Positions 61,011-64,000 of a stretch of 64,000 nt of DNA are shown here, piece by piece (positions within the stretch are counted from its first letter, which is position 1; each line of letters begins with the position of its first letter). Below the pieces are notes generated by a model. That model saw only the letters and a program-made list of their open reading frames with translations. It made no database searches and had not been told where the DNA came from. The position numbers and the translations under genes are program-made. The stretch is from Apostichopus japonicus (taxonomy: Eukaryota; Echinodermata; Holothuroidea; Aspidochirotida; Stichopodidae): contig NC_092565.1 of assembly GCF_037975245.1 (NCBI RefSeq), positions 2,364,499 to 2,428,498 on the forward strand, given 5' to 3'.

Positions 61011-62243
61011 CAGGGGCGGCGATCTGTTTCAAATATTGGGGGGGGGGGGACATTTGCTTGGATGCAGGGGAGTTACTATCAAAGCGGAGCGCCACCATTG
61101 GTTGGCGCGCAGCGTACAAGAAAATTTCTGGTTTTGATAGCCCCCCAGATCACCGGAAATGGCACTTCTCGGGCTTGAAAATGACCAACCAGATGTACAC
61201 TTTTGCCTGAGAACCAAGTTTTTCCTAATAGTTTTTTTTTTCATTCATAGCCTTTTTTCAAGATTGTCACCAGTCACACATCATGTTGGACCTCATTGCA
61301 TCTCCTGTGGATCATTGCTTTTGTAGGTAATTCTACGTAACGCCCCACAATACCCGTCAGTCCCACTTTTCAAGGTTTTAAGCCCATTATTTGTTCAGAA
61401 TTTGAATAATAAATTCACTTCAAAACATACCCATAATGTTGCACAAATTTCATCTATGGACAACCAATATAGAAAACCCCCCCTCAACCCCTAACAGACC
61501 GGTCAAAATTGAACGAGTAGAGGGAAGTATGATATTTGCGAAAATTCAGACAAATTATTGGTGTAAAAATATTAAAACCTCTTATAACGGCTACTATAAA
61601 ACTTCGATATCATAGAAAATACCCAAAAAGTATGCTCGAGGGGGAGGGCGGTCTCCACCCCCCCCCCCTCCTTGGCTACGCACCTGCGGTTAGAAATCTT
61701 ATAGGAAACAGGCCAAATGGAAACCCAGTGAACCCATATCGATGTGGATCATATATGTGATTGTACGTACTTACACTCATACACAAGATGCAAACCAAAT
61801 TTCATTACGGATGCGGTCCGTCTAGCTATTCATTTCGAGAAAAAAAAGGAAAAACTACTTTCGGTCATATATAGTAACAAATTGTGACACGGTTAGACAG
61901 GCGCCTTGCGAAGAATTTGCCAAGGGAGGGGCAAAGCTTGTACCCAGACTTTCTAAGCGTAGCGCCACCATAAGTTGGCGCGAAGCGCAAAAGAAAATTT
62001 TGGTCGAAAATGCCTCCCAGATCGCTGGAAATGGCACTTCCCAGGCCTTGTAAGTTGCATCTAAGCATTTCCTATATTGAAATTACTAGCGATATCATAA
62101 AAAAATACAAAACATATGCTTAAAAAAAAAACTATGCCTCCAAATATTGGGGGGGGGGGATATTAGATACTATATCCCCCCTCCTAAAAAAATTGGGGGG
62201 GGGGACATGTCCCCCCCCGTCCCCCCCATGATCGCCGCCCATG
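61011..62243. mobile_element. H7: hAT-like composite, TSD CACACAGT
   Basis: Left end CAGGGGCGGCGATC and right end GATCGCCGCCCATG, with perfect CACACAGT at 61003-61010 and 62244-62251. Inside are a copy of the composite repeat (core at 61074-61118), a family-B right end at 61686 and a family-B left end at 61898. No transposase. Confidence 0.87.
61898..62120 (+). repeat. Family-B DNA transposon, left part, in H7
   Basis: CAGGCGCCTTGCGAAGAATT start, core at 61948-61990, CTCCCAGATCGCTGGAAATG, stops near ATATGCTT. CGGTTAGA precedes it (61890-61897) and also follows the separate family-B right end at 61686. Confidence 0.7.
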
Positions 62244-62261
62244 CACACAGTGTTCACACTT

Positions 62262-62520
62262 CCTGGAGTGTTAGTTCAGTGGTTAACGCCGGTGCCTTCC
62301 AATCATAAGGTCCCTGGTTTTAGTCACTCTAAGATTAATGTATGTCGTCCAGTTACAGAAATACAGAGTTGTTGACAATTGACAATTCATAATCATAAAC
62401 GTTAAATATGAATGTAAGAGACTGACTTCGCTGCAGCTTGCGGCTTTGATAAGCCAATGAGGCTTCTTCGCGAGTTCCTGCTTGCAGGAGGATCTAAAAT
62501 ACATACAAATACATATATTG
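62262..62520 (+). repeat. tRNA-derived SINE, complete copy
   Basis: GAGTGTTAGTTCAGTGGTTA head, GGTTTTAGTCACTC box-B-like segment, same body (TATGTCGTCCAGTTACAGA), and a tail of ACATAC-type repeats. Inserted just outside the right end of H7. Confidence 0.82.
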
Positions 62521-64000
62521 TTGCGTCGAAGTCTGATGAACAGTGTTCCAAGTGTAAACGGGTGGAAGCAGGAATATCATAATTTACCCATATGTGACCT
62601 AATGATAGGATATAGCTTACACAATGTACCAATGGTCTGATCAATCGTTCACTGATTTCACTACTGATAGTAACATAGACAAGTTTTTTATGGAAGATGT
62701 TCTATTTTTGATATATAGGCTTGCCAACAAGTAAAGTATTTTTAACCCATTTACTAGTATAATAAACTTCTATATCAGGCTTTATGTGCAATGTATATTC
62801 ATCCCTAATTTTTTTTAAAAACTATTATAACTTCCTCACTGTAAGGAATGTTATTGGGGTAGCCTATGTACGATGTAGTGTATGGTATCTATACAATCAG
62901 CTTAGGCCATTTGTGAGGGCCAGTATATAGGGTAGCACAATACACAGCCCTGTGTATATAGGCTATAACAAATGACGGGGGTTTCCCATCACACAAGTAG
63001 TAGTCCCAATTAAGGCGGAACCAGGATTTGAATAAAGAAGGCGTGGGCAGGCGTGGGAAGGCGAAGCCCGAACATGCGACGGGATCTTGCATTGGGGTCT
63101 CCCCGACAATATTTAAATGTGATTTCCTGTCATACAGCTCTATGATTTTTATGGGTTCGAAAACAATAAATGAAAATGTGATTATTTAAAACACCGCTCG
63201 GTCGAAATAAAGAGAGACGTCTGCTCATAATAATTTAGAAAAATTTGCCTATGTAATTGCAATAACAGCCACTGAAGACGGTTTAATATGCGCGAGCAAC
63301 TCTCTTGGCAGTTTCCACATTAATGTAAACCTATGTGCCAAGATTCATTCCAGACGGCGATTGGTTTTGGTCTCTCAACTCAGTGTGATGAATGATACTA
63401 ACGTATGGCACATGAAGTGTTTCGAAAGCAAGAAAATTCGAAAAGCAAGTTTATCAAACGAAGAATCAAGTGTATCCTTCGGAAATAAGAAAAAGGTTTA
63501 TTGGTTGAAACACCAAGTTCATCAATCGAAAATCAGGCCGATATACCAAGTTATATTGAAAAACAGTTCACTTCTATCATAATGAGGGCAGTTGCTGCCC
63601 CCCCCCCCCCTATGCGTTGGTGCATACCAATAAGATACCAGGGTTATCAACTCATGAGCTCAGATGAAGTCGAGTACTGGGATGAGCGGGGCGGGGGGGG
63701 GGGGGGGTGGAGGGGCCCACTCGGGGCATGCAGTGGCACATATAAAGTCTGTCGGTGGTCGTTCACGTGCATGAGTTATACTGAGCATATTCAGTGAAGT
63801 TTCACCTGAAGCAATTCCAAACATTTTCTAGTAGGTTTAATCAGCTTAACTCATGAGCTTATATAGCTCATTTTTAGGGCGGGGCATTATTCTGGTATGT
63901 CTTGCGGGCATCACCCACCACTCAAAATATCTGGCAATGGTCATTCTTGATACCTGAGACTATGCCGTACATATTCCAGTTGGTTCATCAGGTTAACTCA
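62521..64000. other. No recognisable gene; G/C runs
   Basis: Non-coding by eye. Homopolymer runs at 63598-63610 (C) and 63690-63708 (G) look like inner edges of DNA-transposon ends, but no terminus or duplication could be found. Confidence 0.45.

Overview
This is a gene-poor, repeat-rich stretch of an animal nuclear genome. Coding sequence is split by GT/AG introns. There is a tRNA-derived SINE and many L2/CR1-type LINE and hAT-type DNA transposon copies. The three recognisable genes all have vertebrate counterparts, but intron content and repeats are not vertebrate-like. A marine invertebrate deuterostome (for example an echinoderm such as a sea cucumber) is my best inference; no sequence here proves it.

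Genes. (1) Minus strand, 11475 to about 16789 (perhaps 18400): a small membrane-anchored RING-H2 protein like RNF24/RNF122. (2) Plus strand, 30944-39684: a complete sideroflexin (mitochondrial serine-carrier family), 8 coding exons, 332 residues. (3) Minus strand, 43255-60706: a complete SLC28-type concentrative nucleoside transporter, 11 coding exons, 628 residues, with an 8.9 kb first intron full of transposons. Genes 2 and 3 are convergent with about 3.6 kb between stop codons. I assembled all exons by hand; splice sites and phases are consistent throughout. The three genes share no obvious pathway.

Repeat landscape. 1-8.4 kb is a nest: an old LINE is broken by a 3.3 kb hAT-like element (itself carrying further insertions) and by a second LINE, which carries another hAT element. 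21.7-25.1 kb is a second nest, at least three layers deep. 51.7-62.3 kb holds H8, one copy of a ~530 bp repeat, two LINEs, a TTAA MITE, the intact H6 and the nested H7. Eight hAT-like elements have perfect 8-bp target-site duplications that can be read directly. Two more have 5-bp duplications. Other repeats are a tRNA-derived SINE (four copies), a TTAA-flanked MITE (four copies), a repeat carrying DR1 nuclear-receptor half-sites, and minisatellites, one with GATATC palindromes every 20-21 bp.

Most interesting points. A conserved module (core CTAAGCGGAGCGCCACCA) occurs about 13 times. Where a terminus can be assigned it lies 40-80 bp inside it, pointing inward, behind a G-run, in elements whose termini belong to several different families. 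Separately, the nucleoside transporter has isoleucine where its family has the nucleobase-binding glutamate. No bacterial-type operon, CRISPR or rRNA is present.
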